This document shows positions 21,752 through 33,516 of a stretch of 64,000 nt of DNA, piece after piece. The notes under the pieces are model-generated. The model did not search any database. It saw nothing but the letters and a program-made list of their open reading frames with translations, and was not told where the DNA came from. The stretch covers positions 1,488,001 to 1,552,000 of the forward strand of contig JAKUDP010000011.1 in NCBI GenBank assembly GCA_022570795.1. The letters run 5' to 3'. Made by a program: the position numbers and the translations under genes. This DNA comes from Sphaerulina vaccinii (taxonomy: Eukaryota > Ascomycota > Dothideomycetes > Mycosphaerellales > Mycosphaerellaceae). Positions within the stretch are counted from its first letter, which is position 1. The number at the start of each line of letters is the position of its first letter.

Positions 21752-22013
21752 TTTGTCTCTTCTTTTCAACGCTCTCCGCCCCTCTTTCAGCAAGATCTGC
21801 ACATTGTAGATATGGTGAATGATTTTCTGATCATCGCGAGAAGTCCAGAAAGAAAGTTACGCGACTATCGATAAGGCCGAAATTCTTGGCGACTGCCGCA
21901 CCATTTTGCAGTTCGCGGCGACAACTGCGACTTTGACCCGCGTGCCAGTCAAACATCCCCACCACCACTCACTCCACGACACCGCCGACTCAGCAGACAA
22001 ACTCGCCGCAAAG
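21752..22013. promoter_or_regulatory. Shared divergent promoter, Utp25 and eIF3f
   Basis: Start codons are 262 bp apart and face outward. A CGATCATCGCGA-like GC-balanced stretch near 21830 is seen, but I cannot assign a factor. Co-expression of ribosome assembly and translation genes is expected. Confidence 0.5.
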
Positions 22014-23062
22014 ATGGCGAATTTCCTGCATCTCGCGCGTCCGCTTGCGCCAGTCGGAACCACCGCAGCGCCCTCGACTGCGCCGGTGACAGTCACAGTC
22101 CAGCCCCAGGCCATTTTCTCCATCCTCGACCACGCTTCCAGGCGACCAGCGGAGCAAGAACGCGTGATTGGCACGTTACTGGGTGTTCGCAGCGAAGATG
22201 GCTCCGAAGTCGAGATCAGAAACTGCTATGCGGTCCCACACACGGAAACAGCAGAGCAGGTTGAGGTGGATATGGACTACCAGAAGCGTATGCTCGAACT
22301 ACACCTGAAGGCCAGTCCGAAAGAAGTGCTCATCGGCTGGTATGCCACTAGCAGTGACCTAAACACCTTCTCCGCACTTATCCAGAACTTCTACTCGCAG
22401 CAAGGCGAGGGCACATGGCCGCACCCAGCAGTTCATCTCACAGTCAACACCATCGCTGGACAGGACCCGAGAGCAGACACATACATTAGCGCTCCGATTG
22501 GTGTGACAGCTGAGCGCGCAGCAGACTCCTGCTTGTTCATTCCAGTACCACACGAGATCAAGTACGGAGATGCAGACAGGAGCGGGCTGGAATTGATCGC
22601 AGGCGCAAGGGATCAGGAGGATCGATCACAGCTCGTGCAGAGCGACATCGACACGCTGGAGCGCGGGATCGAGCAAGTGTTGGACATGCTGGAGCGCGTA
22701 TCCACATATGTCTCGGACGTGCTGGATGAGGAGGCCAAGCCATCTTCTGCCCTTGGCCAGTTCCTCATGAACACCCTGTCTCTCGCACCGAAGGTAGAAG
22801 CTGAAGATATCGAGAAGGACTTGTACGTGCACATAAGCATCTCCATAAGAACATGAAAATCGGCTAACAGACTCGCAGCAACAACCACATCCAAGACGTC
22901 CTCCTCGTTTCCTACCTCGCCAACACTATTCGCACTCAAATGGACCTCTCCCACCGTCTCTCCACTGCTGCGCTCACCATGGGTGAGGGCAAGCCAAAGG
23001 ATGATAGCAAGCCACAGCAAAAAGACAACAGGCAGAGAGGTGGCCAGCGTGAGCAACAGTAG
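22014..23062 (+). CDS. Translation initiation factor eIF3 subunit F
   Basis: Two exons: 22014-22822 and 22879-23062, 330 residues. The MPN domain covers about residues 27-165 (QAIFSILDHASRR, VIGTLLG, VEVDMDYQKRMLELH, IGWYATS). The JAMM metal-binding residues are absent, as expected for this non-catalytic MPN subunit. The C-terminal helices include the FNNHIQDVLLVSYLANTIRTQ block, which is restored only by removing the 56-nt intron (GTACGT donor, CTAAC branch, CGCAG). The subunit pairs with eIF3h/m in the eIF3 octamer that promotes 43S recruitment. I use the ATG at 22014 (MANFLHLARPLAP); an upstream in-frame ATG at 21906 would add a 36-residue tail with no conserved sequence. Confidence 0.95.
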
Positions 23063-23769
23063 AACAGTTCTTACAAAGGCAAAGGCAAAGGAAGAGCGGA
23101 TTTTGCCCACGAAAGGAAGTGAGCATATTGGTTAAACAGTTAGCGTTTCCGATACTGCTTACCTGACACACTAGATCGAGCACAACATTCACCCGTTGCT
23201 CAACAAGAAGCGGTGCAGTATAGATACTAGCACTGAAAGAGATGGCACCCAGTCGGGGGCTATGATTTACTGTTACTTGTGCCTTCACTCTCCACTTTCC
23301 TCAATGGCACGGACCCAGCAGCTCTAGCTGAGAAACCTCTGCAACGGGCTAACAGAGAAAGCTGACTTCCGCAGCGCAGCAAGATCGACAATATGGAAGG
23401 CCATCTCATTATATCTGGTCCCTCGAACAAGCCAGTACACCAAGTCGCCAATTTGGTATCATCACAACAACACACTCAGCGAAAGACAGCAACCTCAGAA
23501 GACACTGCATCGCAAGATCCCTATGTGCGAATCTTTGAATATGGTCGCGGTATGTTACACAAGCCCTCGAGGCGCCACATCGCTTATCAAAGGTCGATAG
23601 GCAAGCCATACCCGTTCTGAGTCACAACACCTACCATACATGAGCGAAGCAAACATACCAACCTCGACGCCAGGGCTTTTCACATTTCTAAGCATATCAA
23701 GCATCGAGACTTATTACTTGCCTCTTTCACAACCAGCCACATCAGCGATCTAGGACTTCCACCAACAAG
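23063..23769. other. Intergenic region
   Basis: Downstream of eIF3f and upstream of the second GFA gene. Several short open frames but no supported gene. A GTGAGC...CTGAC...CTAG set near 23118-23175 resembles an intron in the eIF3f 3' UTR. Confidence 0.35.
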
Positions 23770-24306
23770 ATGCCAACCTTAGAAACAAGCTGCCACTGTT
23801 CCGCCATCTCCATAACCGCCCCTCATCTCCCTGAATATCTCAACGAATGCCAATGTTCAATCTGTCGTCGCTACGGAGCTCAATGGGCATACTACAAAAT
23901 CAAAGAAGTCACATTTTCTCCCGCTCTACCTCAAGAAACCACAGGTGAGCACATTCCGTCTCAAGACATATATGTATTGTGTCCTGACAAATCAGCAGCA
24001 TACTCCTGGGGTGACAGAACCGCAACATTCGAATTCTGCAAAACTTGCGGATGTATTCTCTACTGGATCTCTATCGACCGTAAAGATGGAGAGGCACAGA
24101 TCGGTCAGCAACCACCTAATCCTTCCCCTCCCTCCTCTTCTTCATCATGGCCTTGTGATATGTACTGACTTCATGTAGGCATCAATGCTCGACTCGTCAA
24201 CTCCCCCAAAACACTCCAATTCGTCGACAGGAGAATCACATACGAAGATGCAGTGAGATGTGTAGAAGGATTGTATGATGAGAAAGGACCTATTCGCAAG
24301 TCGTGA
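23770..24306 (+). CDS. GFA/CENP-V domain protein, second copy
   Basis: Three exons: 23770-23944, 23999-24103 and 24179-24306; 135 residues, the usual size for a minimal GFA protein. Zinc ligands are in SCHCSAI, CQCSICRRYGAQWAYY and FCKTCGCILYW. Intron 1 (GTGAGC, CCTGAC branch) removes a stretch that does not fit the family, joining PQETTA to YSWGD. It ends at a CAGCAG tandem acceptor, so isoforms differing by one Ala are possible. Its length (51 or 54 nt) is divisible by three and it has no stop, so retention would also be translated. Intron 2 (75 nt) joins AQIG to INARLV, the normal family ending. As for the other copy, the substrate is unknown. Confidence 0.87.
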
Positions 24307-25041
24307 TGACTGAGGTAATCTCCGAGTCATGCAATACGATATGCAAGGAAGTTCTTAGATATTGGTCGAGGAATCCTGCTCATAAATGCACAACGAAAGT
24401 TTGGTGCCTGATTTGGCCAGACCGATGAGATCCATCGTTCTGAGATGACCTATATGATATAGGCATCAACTGTTCGCAGCGTAGTCATGGCACCAAAGTC
24501 AATTGCATATGCCCAATGCAGGCACACGTTGAGGAGGAGAAGCATGGAAAAGGTAAACTCAATCTCCAAAACATAGCGTATGTTGCGTCTTCACTACATA
24601 GCTTCCTTGCTAATATGCAGATTATAAAAATGCGCAGCCTCCTCCTGCATGCATGTTCGGGTATCCCAAAAGTGGTAGAAGAGGCCACCTGCCCATACCG
24701 GTACCCATATACCGACAAGATTGTCCCAAACCAAGCAGATGCGTCGCAATTATCCGCAGGGTAGCTGCATGTGTTGTCAAAATACCCCAGACGCCTTCGC
24801 TAACTTCCAATGTTATCGCAATCTATGCAGTGATCTCCAGTACCAGTGCCAAAATAATCAGTCTTCGCTTCCACTAAATCAGTAAATCGCTCAAGGTATG
24901 TACAAATTGATGACTGAAGGAAATATATCGGTCCAAGGTGGTCGTCTTAGGCCGAGAGGCGTATGCAGCATGCTTCGCAAAGTCTTACGGCTGCGTCGTG
25001 TGTGCTGATGTACAGCATTGTGATGGGTAGTTTTTGTTTGC
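24307..25041. other. Convergent intergenic region
   Basis: Between the GFA gene (plus) and the Tcp11 gene (minus). No supported gene or repeat. Confidence 0.4.
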
Positions 25042-27141
25042 TCAGGCGTGCTGCCTTTGCTGTTGTGATGCGTCTGGCGCTTCGTCACTCTGTTGCGTTT
25101 CTGTGTCGCCAGGCGTCTGACTCTGCACTCCTGTTGCATCTGGACCAGTGGGTGGTGATGGCATGCCACTCGGTACATCCGTGACTGTGACACTAACGGG
25201 CAGCCACTTCTTCCCAGGTGCATATAGAGCCTGTGCAACAGGAATGGTCGGAGATGGTGCGGCTGACTGTACCATCGTGCTGTCACTGCCGTGCTCAGAG
25301 TTGCTATCGTCCTCTCTGTCAGAAACAGGAGATGATGGCTCGTCTGTTTGGTAGACCAGCTCACTCCAAACTTGCCAGTGAAGAGCGATGATGTGGGTGA
25401 AGCGACGAATGATGTCCTCGTCAGTATCGATAGGTATGTTAGATGCGAGAGGCGCCGGTTCACACATAGCTCCGAAGCCCATCGAGTTTCCATTCGATGT
25501 GATAGGCGCTGGAACGAGTATGTCCTGGAGGTCTAGTGCAGTCGTGGAGGTGTGGCTGCGTACTCGAGACTGCACTTTCGGTACAAGGTTGCTGATCAGC
25601 TCGTGCGAATGACGCTGGAAAGATTCGGAGCTCGTACGGAGGCAGTCGGACAGCCTTTGCTCAGCATAGTTGAGTAAATCGATGTCATATGGCGGATATT
25701 GTCCTTCAATCACCAGTAGTACACGGACGATCTCCACAGCGATGTTGTCCAAACGGTCAGCAAACCGTCCCTGTGCGCCGACGATGGCGGAGACCGAGAC
25801 GTGCAGCATATCTCTCGCCCGAGCGAGTTCCGATTCAGATGTTCCGCGAGGGCGAGCAAGTTCGCGCAATACATCATTACAGATGGCGTGATATACTCGG
25901 CTGTGAAGCTCAATGCGCAACGCTCGTATGCGATCGCCGTCCAAGTAGAATGTCTGAGGACACATGTTCGCTGTGTCGTGGTGGAGCATGTCGCGAACTA
26001 AGCCTGCCACGAGGGCGTCCAGGTGGGTACTTTGATGTGACATACTGGTTCGCAACCAAACTCTGGCGTCGACCGCATTGATCTTGCCAATTGAGATTCT
26101 GTGAGCATTATATCTCCTTTGAAAATTGATAGTGTCGTCAATGAGAAGTGGTCTCATGTGGCGGATCTGATGATTCGCAACGTCCAGTTTCATGGCCTCC
26201 AGAATGTTCATCAGTTGTCGCAGTCCACTCACGAGCTTCTCATGTTTGCCCTCCATTGCTCCTCGCTTGATATCCTTCTGCATCGTGTCGACAAGGGCAT
26301 CACGCATAGGCGCGCAATGGTTCTTCAGGACCTTGCCCAACCAGTTACCCAGATCAATCAGGTCGCAGACTCCATTCTCAATCTGCTGCATGATGTGATC
26401 AACGTCTAATCGTTCGGAGACGGCCTTTTGATCGTAGTCCGGAACCAGTGTTTTGAGTATGTCACGGACTGCCGTGAATATGTTTGGCAGGCGCTGGAGT
26501 GACCCCTTCATGATACGGCTCCAGTAGACTTCGTTGTCTGGTGATTGGGCCTTCCTGATCTGCACCATTTGACACATCACAAGTTCTGCCTCCAACGCTC
26601 TCCAATACTGGTCTGCTTGCAGCATCTTTTGCCTTCCCTTGGAGCCGTCGAGATTGGGTCGGAAGTGTAGCTCGCGATCGAAGTTCACATCGTGTCGTAG
26701 CTTCGGGTTATTGATTATTCGGGGCATGTCCAGCTCTGCAAGACTCTCGGGTGTGATTGGAGGTCGTGTGTCGGCGTGCTCCCAACACCAAGATGCATGC
26801 TGGAGACCATCACCCATTTCCTCGTTGAGGAAGGCACGTATGTCCGACGCAATGTCTTCTTCGCTCTGGTCGCAGAGACTCATTGGTGTGGGTGTTATTG
26901 CTTCGATGTCCATAGGCAGTGGTGTTGGGGCTTGAGCTGGCGAGTATGCCATACCATTGCCATTTGTCTCAGGCGCCTGCAGCCCATCTTGCGCCACAGT
27001 CACCTGTTGTTTCTGCGACTTGTTCTGTGATGTTCCTAGACTCTTCTCTCCACCATATGCCGATGTCCTGCGTGCATGTGCTGGACTTGAGAACGAGACA
27101 TTCTCAGGCTCGCGGAACTCGTGGTTCTGAGACTCCTTCAT
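25042..27141 (-). CDS. Tcp11-family protein (Sok1-like)
   Basis: An intronless 699-residue protein. The N-terminal 90 residues are polar and disordered. The T-complex 11 domain occupies about 140-560, with NFDRELHFRPNLDGSKGRQKM-type start and QADQYWRALEAELVMCQ, helical throughout. The C-terminal 120 residues are Ser/Pro/Asp-rich, ending in a Gln/Ala tail. In budding yeast the related Sok1 is a high-copy suppressor of protein kinase A loss, and in animals Tcp11 acts in cAMP signalling; the molecular activity is not known. Start ATGAAGGAG at 27141. The following 3.4 kb upstream is gene-poor, so the promoter may be long. Family is secure; a role in PKA signalling is inference. Confidence 0.85.
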   Translation of the reverse strand: MKESQNHEFREPENVSFSSPAHARRTSAYGGEKSLGTSQNKSQKQQVTVAQDGLQAPETNGNGMAYSPAQAPTPLPMDIEAITPTPMSLCDQSEEDIASDIRAFLNEEMGDGLQHASWCWEHADTRPPITPESLAELDMPRIINNPKLRHDVNFDRELHFRPNLDGSKGRQKMLQADQYWRALEAELVMCQMVQIRKAQSPDNEVYWSRIMKGSLQRLPNIFTAVRDILKTLVPDYDQKAVSERLDVDHIMQQIENGVCDLIDLGNWLGKVLKNHCAPMRDALVDTMQKDIKRGAMEGKHEKLVSGLRQLMNILEAMKLDVANHQIRHMRPLLIDDTINFQRRYNAHRISIGKINAVDARVWLRTSMSHQSTHLDALVAGLVRDMLHHDTANMCPQTFYLDGDRIRALRIELHSRVYHAICNDVLRELARPRGTSESELARARDMLHVSVSAIVGAQGRFADRLDNIAVEIVRVLLVIEGQYPPYDIDLLNYAEQRLSDCLRTSSESFQRHSHELISNLVPKVQSRVRSHTSTTALDLQDILVPAPITSNGNSMGFGAMCEPAPLASNIPIDTDEDIIRRFTHIIALHWQVWSELVYQTDEPSSPVSDREDDSNSEHGSDSTMVQSAAPSPTIPVAQALYAPGKKWLPVSVTVTDVPSGMPSPPTGPDATGVQSQTPGDTETQQSDEAPDASQQQRQHA

Positions 27142-30100
27142 GATTGCTGATTGAGCCGCGCCTGAGCAGTTGCCCTTGTCTTCGACCTTCTTTCACGACG
27201 AATACTCAATCAGAGTTGTGGTACAAGCATTAGGATAAATATGCTTCAGATTGGTGTCTCTCAAAAGAGGAAAGAAGGCGTTGGCTTCGCCACAGTCGAC
27301 GGGGCTCGATTGTCCTCTCAGTGGTGGGGATCCTGATATCACAATGTCAGCGCTGTGCATACTGTAGGTCCAAGTACAAAGCCCATCGAACCACGGATGG
27401 TTGCATCACGACAGCTGCTGTCAAACCCACCCAGCGGGACAGCGTGTGTGCTGGCAACAGGTCTGCTGCAGTAGGTACGGATGGCTTACCCTGTGGTATC
27501 GAGCAGTCCTCGGTATAGGTCGCTTGGTCGTTTGTGTGTCGTGCAGGATGTGGGAGATTGCTTTGAGAGTCGTCGAAGACCTTTTGTCCTCTGAGAGCAG
27601 CGGCGTACAGAATGCAAAGAGGTACGACCCAAGCAGCCCGTACAAAGGAAAGTGAATTCGGCAAGGTATGGTCGTACAGTAAGGAGCGAATAATGAGCAA
27701 TGAGAAAAGAAGGAACGAAAGTCCAGTTCAGAGATCCAGAAGGACGGATGTGAGATGGTAGATGGTGACAGAAACGTCCCGCAGAACAGCCACGCGGGTC
27801 AGTCGGCTCGCAAGAGTAGTGAGGAAGGTTGTTGCGGGTGTGTCGAAGGGAAGAAGCAAGGCACACTGGCACAGTCATCAGCTAAGAGAGACACAATCCC
27901 GCCATCCCATGCATAGCACAGCGCAAGAGGTGCGGCGTTCCTAGTCGTAGTGCAGAAATTCGCTTTTTTGGCAGGGCGACTAGGGGGTGATGATGATGCA
28001 CACACCACTCCTCTGGCACGCTCTGTTCCAGAACTGCCAGTCCTGATTGAGATCCTGATGGAAGCCGTTTGCCTGCAACGAGCATTTCGTTTTTTCCAAG
28101 GTTGTCTGAACAGGTTAGCAGCGGTGCCAGACACACTGCCAGACAGCGTACCACGCATCGAGGGTACCCCTGGATCATGATGGCGACGCGAAAAGGTACC
28201 GCTGGCCACTTCTACAAGCAGAGGAATGCGTCCGCCTGGCAGCAGTGCAAAGAAAGACATGCATGAGTCCATTGCAGACCAGTCCGGCGGCGGCGATCCA
28301 GTCGAGACGCGCACAGCTGCGATATGCATCTCATGCATGGTGGTATGCAGCCGGCGTGCAGCTGAGATGAGGCTTTCGAGATGCCCTCGGCGTGCAGCTG
28401 AGATGAGGCTTTCGAGATGCCCTCCCGTGTCCCGCCGCCGCCGATGAGTTCATTCGCTTGGTTCTCGCACTCTCGGCGCATGTGGACTGGCCATCCGGCA
28501 GTTGGCCATTCTTATTTCAGCTATGCGCAATCTGATTTGCTGAAATTGGCGAGCACCAACGAGCCTCGAATGATCCAACTTCACTCTCTGCAGTTCGCTC
28601 TTGCCCACTTTGTACTCTCCTGCGGTGCTGGCTGCGAGCTGCGCTGCCCGATACCTTACCGTTCCATGGTATGTCCTACCACAACATTATTTTGATGCTG
28701 CCGCGCTGCTGCATGGTGCTCCTTGGTCAGACATTTGTCTAAGGTTACCAGCAGCAGTCTTTGGTCGACGCGACGAATCTGCAAGAATCGAGCTCAGCCA
28801 CACGACTCTCGTCTTCGGTCTCCGGCAACGGCCCTCGTACAAGCTCTACGATATCGTCACGCGACTCTGCTGCAGCATGCAACATGACCACACACTTCAA
28901 TATTAAGGTCAGCTGGACATCTCGTCGTGCATGCAGCGAAATTGTAGCGACATGCAATCGACGTCGTGCGCCAAGTGGGCCGATCAGCTTTTGTCAGAGG
29001 TGTGGTTTCAACAGCACCTTGTAGCCTTGTAGCCTTGTAGTGTTTCCATCGGAAGGCTGCTGCTACTCGCTAGCGATTGAGCTTCATCACGGAAAGCACA
29101 AGACTTCTCGAAACACAAGCAGATCGGCAAACAAGAGACGGTTTTGCTCGGCAGCATCATCTTCCAATCGCTGTGCTCGGCGCGCCTCACCCTTTGTACG
29201 ATTGCACGACTTGCCACGTGCTTATGGCTGCAGATCCATGATTCGAGGAAATGCGATTATCATTGCTGAACGCACCGTTCGAATGCCGCGCATCACCAAT
29301 ATCAACATATTGTTGTTGGCCAAGGCGCCGTCCCTCTGACGACAAAGATGGGCGTGTGCGGTCAAACAATAGAGTATGGCACAACTAATGCAAGGATGCC
29401 ATGTTTCCGGCAACTATGGACTTGTCATTCATGAGGCGACACCTGTCTCGCCTCATCGAATAGTGCCGGTTTGAACTAATAATAAAGGCTATTTGTGCCC
29501 TCACATCAGATCTGGCGAAATAGTACCTACCACAGAAGGACCTACCACGCTGGCAACCAGCCACCTAGACGATCACTGCATCTGCGGTGAAGCTGTGAAG
29601 TGCTTTCTGCAGGCGAATGGTCGTCCTCCACATCACTCGCTCGGCGGTACGCGCAGTAGCAGTCCGCGCAGCTCCAACATGGTATGCACCTGCGTGCAGC
29701 TTGGAAAGTGGAGAGCATCAAGAGTCTTGAGCAGCAGCCTCTGGCGCTGTCGCAGGACGCCGATCCACTGTCACAGCCGAAACATCTTCTCAAGCAAGGC
29801 AGCCGAGAATAAGGAGGCTCTAACGCTGAGAAAACTCAATGTACAACCAGACATCTGCAGAAAGCTTCTTCACCAAGCCACTTTGATCATGATGATGGCT
29901 CAGGGAGCGATATTGGGTGCAGATAGTATTGATGCCCGGCGGACATAACTGTTACAGCTCCTGAGACCTTCGCTCGACTAGACAGTACCACTGGCATTGC
30001 TACAAGACCGCGGTCTGGAGTGTTATGCACTTACAGACAATTCCACTGCGATGGCACAGGGCCGCGATTTGCACCGGCAGTTCAACTGAACTTCCTAGTT

Positions 30101-30589
30101 CGAGGCGTGTCTCTAGATCCCATCTGTCTTACTGCTACCGATCGAAGCACCTGTGGTCTTGGCAGGGTAGCTCGATAGCTCAGCTACCTTCTCTGCACAC
30201 ATTCCACATCTGGAGCGCCTCTCGATAAGCTTATGCAGACCTTGCATAGCCTGGTCACGATTCTCGAACGAAGGATGCTACGAGCTTGAGAAGTTCTTCG
30301 ATTCTTGGTACTAAGGCTCAAAGGACCAGCTTGTCCTGGGCCACACGTCTTTGGTCTGGCCTGCATCTTAGGCGAACGCAGTTTGAAGAAGAAGCCGGCG
30401 ATCACCACTGTCCTTGGACATTGATGCTACCTGCGATGACAGAGCATCCACCAGCCTTGAATGACAATGTGATACGACTCACAACATTTCACATGTACGA
30501 GCAATGCTTAATGCTCAGTGCTGCGCGGAGAATACGCAGTCTTACTCCAGACAACTCCACTCGCGGGCCATCGCGGAAAGGCATATTGC
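27142..30589. other. Gene-poor region, 3.4 kb, upstream of the Tcp11 gene
   Basis: No gene is supported on either strand. Open frames of 150-180 codons exist (27799-28338 minus, 29493-29948 plus) but have no motifs and biased composition. It contains a 36-bp tandem duplication (28352-28423) and a small 8-bp triplication (CCTTGTAG, about 29019-29042). It could hold a long promoter, non-coding RNA or decayed genes. Confidence 0.4.
28352..28423. repeat. 36-bp perfect tandem duplication
   Basis: Two identical 36-bp copies, 28352-28387 and 28388-28423, each starting CGGCGTGCAGCTGAGATGAG. Perfect identity implies a recent event. No coding frame depends on it. Confidence 0.85.
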
Positions 30590-32011
30590 CTAGTCATCAT
30601 ACTCTTCATCGGAGTCCACTTCATAATGCCCACCCCAGATGTTGGTGCTCTCGTCCACGGGCTTCCCACGTCTGGAAAATGGTGGCACACGAATGAGCAT
30701 CGCGGCTCGAGTGTACCTAACGTCAAGCGATCCGAGCTCATTGCCGAACTGGAATTGAACAATCAGTCAGTGATAGTCAGTCGAGGAGAGGGACAGTTTA
30801 CCCACGTATACGAAAGCAGTCTGCGCCTCCTTGAGGCTGTTCTGAGGCTTGTTAACCCAGCTGTACTTGTCACCAGGCATTCGTCTGCCGAACTCTTGTA
30901 CTGGATCGCTGCACTCATGAATTTCTCCCGAACGCAGTGGCTCGAACTCGGGCTCCATGACATCGACACGCTTCTTTGCGATGACTGGGACGACATCACA
31001 GCGCAGATTGAGCGCACGTACGGTCTCGTAGAGAGACATGTCAGCACCCTTCAAGGAGTCTGGCAAGAAGCAGTCGTTCTTGCTGGTGTGGGCATAGCTG
31101 TGCGAAAGCCAGACGGCGAGAACATGGCCGTCACTGAGCCAAGATTTGTCGGCAAGTGCAGTCTTGAGGATGGTGTAAAGAGGCAACGAGGTCGGATTGA
31201 GAGTCGAGTTGTGGCCAGCAAGATGTCCTACACCTCGTGTGACGTAGAGGTTGTAGGTGAGAGTAATACGATGACCGAAAGTGACTTCAAGAACTTCATG
31301 CTCGCAGTCGCTGTAGAAGGCAGCCCACTTGATGCTGGACTTCTGCTTCTTGTTAGAGCCATCGAAAGTGGAAGTGCTGCCGGCGTTGCGGACGACAAGC
31401 TGGCCACCTTCGTGATCGACTGGAAGCAGCACGACGAGACTGCCCAGCTGAGAACCACTGCGTGGAGTGTCGACGTGCGGCTTGAATTTGCCACTCGGTG
31501 CAGAGTAGACATTGAGCTTATAAAGCTCGGCCTGAAAAACACGTCAGTCATATGCCATGCCAAGCCGCAAGACAGATGACCTTACCTTGACGCTGCGTGC
31601 ATGCTTAAAATGCTTGGTCTGTGGGACCAGCATCTGAGCAATTGTATCGACAATGCCAGACTCGTATGGACAGAAGTCTGTCGCCAAGGAGCCGCGATCT
31701 AACTTGCCAGCTTTACGATAGTCCTCATCGAGGACTTCCTTGCCTGCATGAGCAAAGGTTGCTGGCTGTGAGGTCTTGAGAAAGGCTTGAAACTCAGCCG
31801 ACTCTGCTTTGTGGTCAGGTAAGTTGAGAGCAATGCCTTGACCACTTTCGCCAAAGTGGATCTGGACTGGCTTGGAGCCAACGCGTCCACCACAAGCGAA
31901 AGTGGCAGAGCGGGCGTTTGCTTCCAGTGCTGTCCTGATCTGGTCTACCGCGGTGACCTTCTCCTTGGACGGAGATGCAGTCGGAGTGGTTGTAGAGCTC
32001 TTGTCGGCCAT
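30590..32011 (-). CDS. 2-oxoglutarate/Fe(II)-dependent dioxygenase
   Basis: Three exons: 32011-31586, 31531-30806 and 30748-30590; 436 residues. Introns are 54 nt (GTAAGG, ACTGAC, TTCAG) and 57 nt (GTGGGT, CTGACTGATT, CCAG). The Fe-binding His-X-Asp is HVD at residues 161-163 after SAPSGKFKP; the distal His is in DCEHEV (about 220) and the 2OG-binding Arg in GHRITLTYNLY (about 230). This is the large fungal family annotated as prolyl 4-hydroxylase-like, whose substrates are unknown. The N-terminal part (1-140) is the family's usual extension; the end (WGGHYEVDSDEEYDD) is acidic. There is no signal peptide, so it is probably cytosolic or nuclear. A long plus-strand frame opposite it is only a shadow. 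Confidence 0.9.
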
Positions 32012-32322
32012 CTCGCGTTACGTTTCGTGCTGAACGATGCTGTGCAATGACAGTGTTTGGTCTGGAGTTGTGAGAGAGGAAAGGTGCTGACAAGAAAAGA
32101 GCATCGACGGGAGAGCTTCCTGACTATCGATCGGTCGTCGTTTGTTGCGGTGAGCTAGAGCCTGCTGGTCGTGCGAGTTCCCGCAGCATCAGCATATCTT
32201 GGGGCTACCTGCACATACCCGTGTTTCCATCTCGGTCGCTGAAGAATTCATTGGCCATACCACTGCGCCGTCCTGATAGGCACCCCAGCATCGGTATCTA
32301 TCCCGAAATGCACTGCTCTCGA

Positions 32323-32410
32323 CAATCGTCCGCGGCTCGCTGGACAAGCTCAAATAATGTTTCGGATCGCAATGCTGAGCAACAAGTGTAGTAAGATCGT
32401 GTTCACAGTA
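32323..32410 (+). ncRNA. Diverged outlying copy of the array RNA unit
   Basis: CAATCGTCCGCGGCTCGCTGG at 32323-32343 matches the start of the first array unit (33517), followed by a shared AAGCTCA and GCAATGCTGAG. A TATCTA lies about 27 nt upstream, as in the array. The 3' conserved block and T-run are missing, so this is probably a decayed copy. Confidence 0.4.
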
Positions 32411-32549
32411 CAACTACCTGGAATGCTCCCATGTTTCCGGTTCTGCCTTTCCTGGCCGCGTACGACCCAGCAGACTCCTTCTCCGTATCACGACTCGAAG
32501 CAGATTCTGAAGCATCTGTAATCCAAGGAGCGTGAACCAAGCATGCGAG

Positions 32550-32735
32550 GCAGAGACAGGCACCCATAACGCTCCTTCTTCTTCTCACGATTGTGCCAGA
32601 AGCCTGGCCTTCACGTATCACGACAAAGGGGACAAATTGACTGATCTCGTTCTCGGAGAAGCTCTTCTCTCCGGACGTACTGTCGGGAGGTACGAACCAG
32701 TAACACGCATTGTTATCTCGCGTTTGCTTCGCATA
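32550..32735 (+). repeat. Left arm of a diverged inverted repeat
   Basis: Resembles the reverse complement of 33275-33455 at roughly three bases in four by eye (shared CCAGAAGCCTGGC/CCAGAAGCCAGGC, TATCACGACA, CTCTCCGGA/CTCTCTGGA). Read on the minus strand both arms keep an open frame with similar residues (EKSFSENE and EERFSEYE; GQASGTIVRRRRS and GLASGPIARRRSG), suggesting relics of a gene present in two opposed copies. No known family. Confidence 0.5.
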
Positions 32736-33274
32736 CTGTGGGACTTGCTCTCCAGACCAGTAACCTACTATGGTTGGCGAACGGATTGCGAGTGAGGAGG
32801 CTTGGTTGGCGGGTCTACAACAGAGAACAGAGATGTCTGCTATGGTGGTGTGAAAATCCTCCTCCAGCAGCTCCAATGTTCGAAAACTGCATCAAGTTGA
32901 TTTCGCGACAGCGTTTCAAGAAAGCTGGCAGATGCGGCAGGTTTCTGTTGGCTCCTACCATTACCAAAATGTCGACTATCCCATCTGACAGAGCCATGCC
33001 ATCGTGTACTGCTGTGGCTGCTGCTGACAAGCGCGTGGTAGGATGTCCACTCTACGAATCATCCGTCACGACACCTGCAAGCTTCAACTCGATATACTTG
33101 TAGTTGTTTAGGACCCTCCCGCATCCATCTCCAGTTCCTGCCCACCCAGAACTTCTCATTCGTCTCCGTTTGATCCTTTGAGAGACGCGAGCACCGCATG
33201 TCCGCCGTCATTGGCGTGTATGCGGACAGGCGGTGGAGAGTCAGCCACTCGCGAGCCTTTCATATGGGACTTCC

Positions 33275-33455
33275 CCTCGCGCGGCAGGGCGTGTTGCTGG
33301 TTTCCATATCCGAAAGTAGATCCAGAGAGGAGCGCTTCTCTGAATACGAGAGCGTTGATGTTGTCGCTTGTGTCGTGATATGCGGTGGCCTGGCTTCTGG
33401 ACCAATCGCGAGAAGAAGAAGCGGCACGGGTGTTAACCTCACGCCCTTTCAAGCC
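33275..33455 (-). repeat. Right arm of the diverged inverted repeat
   Basis: Partner of 32550-32735, in opposite orientation, ending about 60 bp before the first array unit. The shared residues in the same frame hint at former coding sequence; no intact gene remains. Confidence 0.5.
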
Positions 33456-33516
33456 CCCTGTTACCATGTCATGGTCCTCATATGCCCTTCATATCAGATC
33501 TGAGATCATGCCGTCC

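Noticed and set aside
24891..25493. A 200-codon minus-strand frame
   Set aside because: Out-of-frame shadow over the end of the Tcp11 gene, rich in His/Ser/Thr and without motif.
30518..31579. A 353-codon plus-strand open frame
   Set aside because: It lies opposite the 2OG dioxygenase exons, whose catalytic residues and splice sites are clear; the plus frame has no motif.
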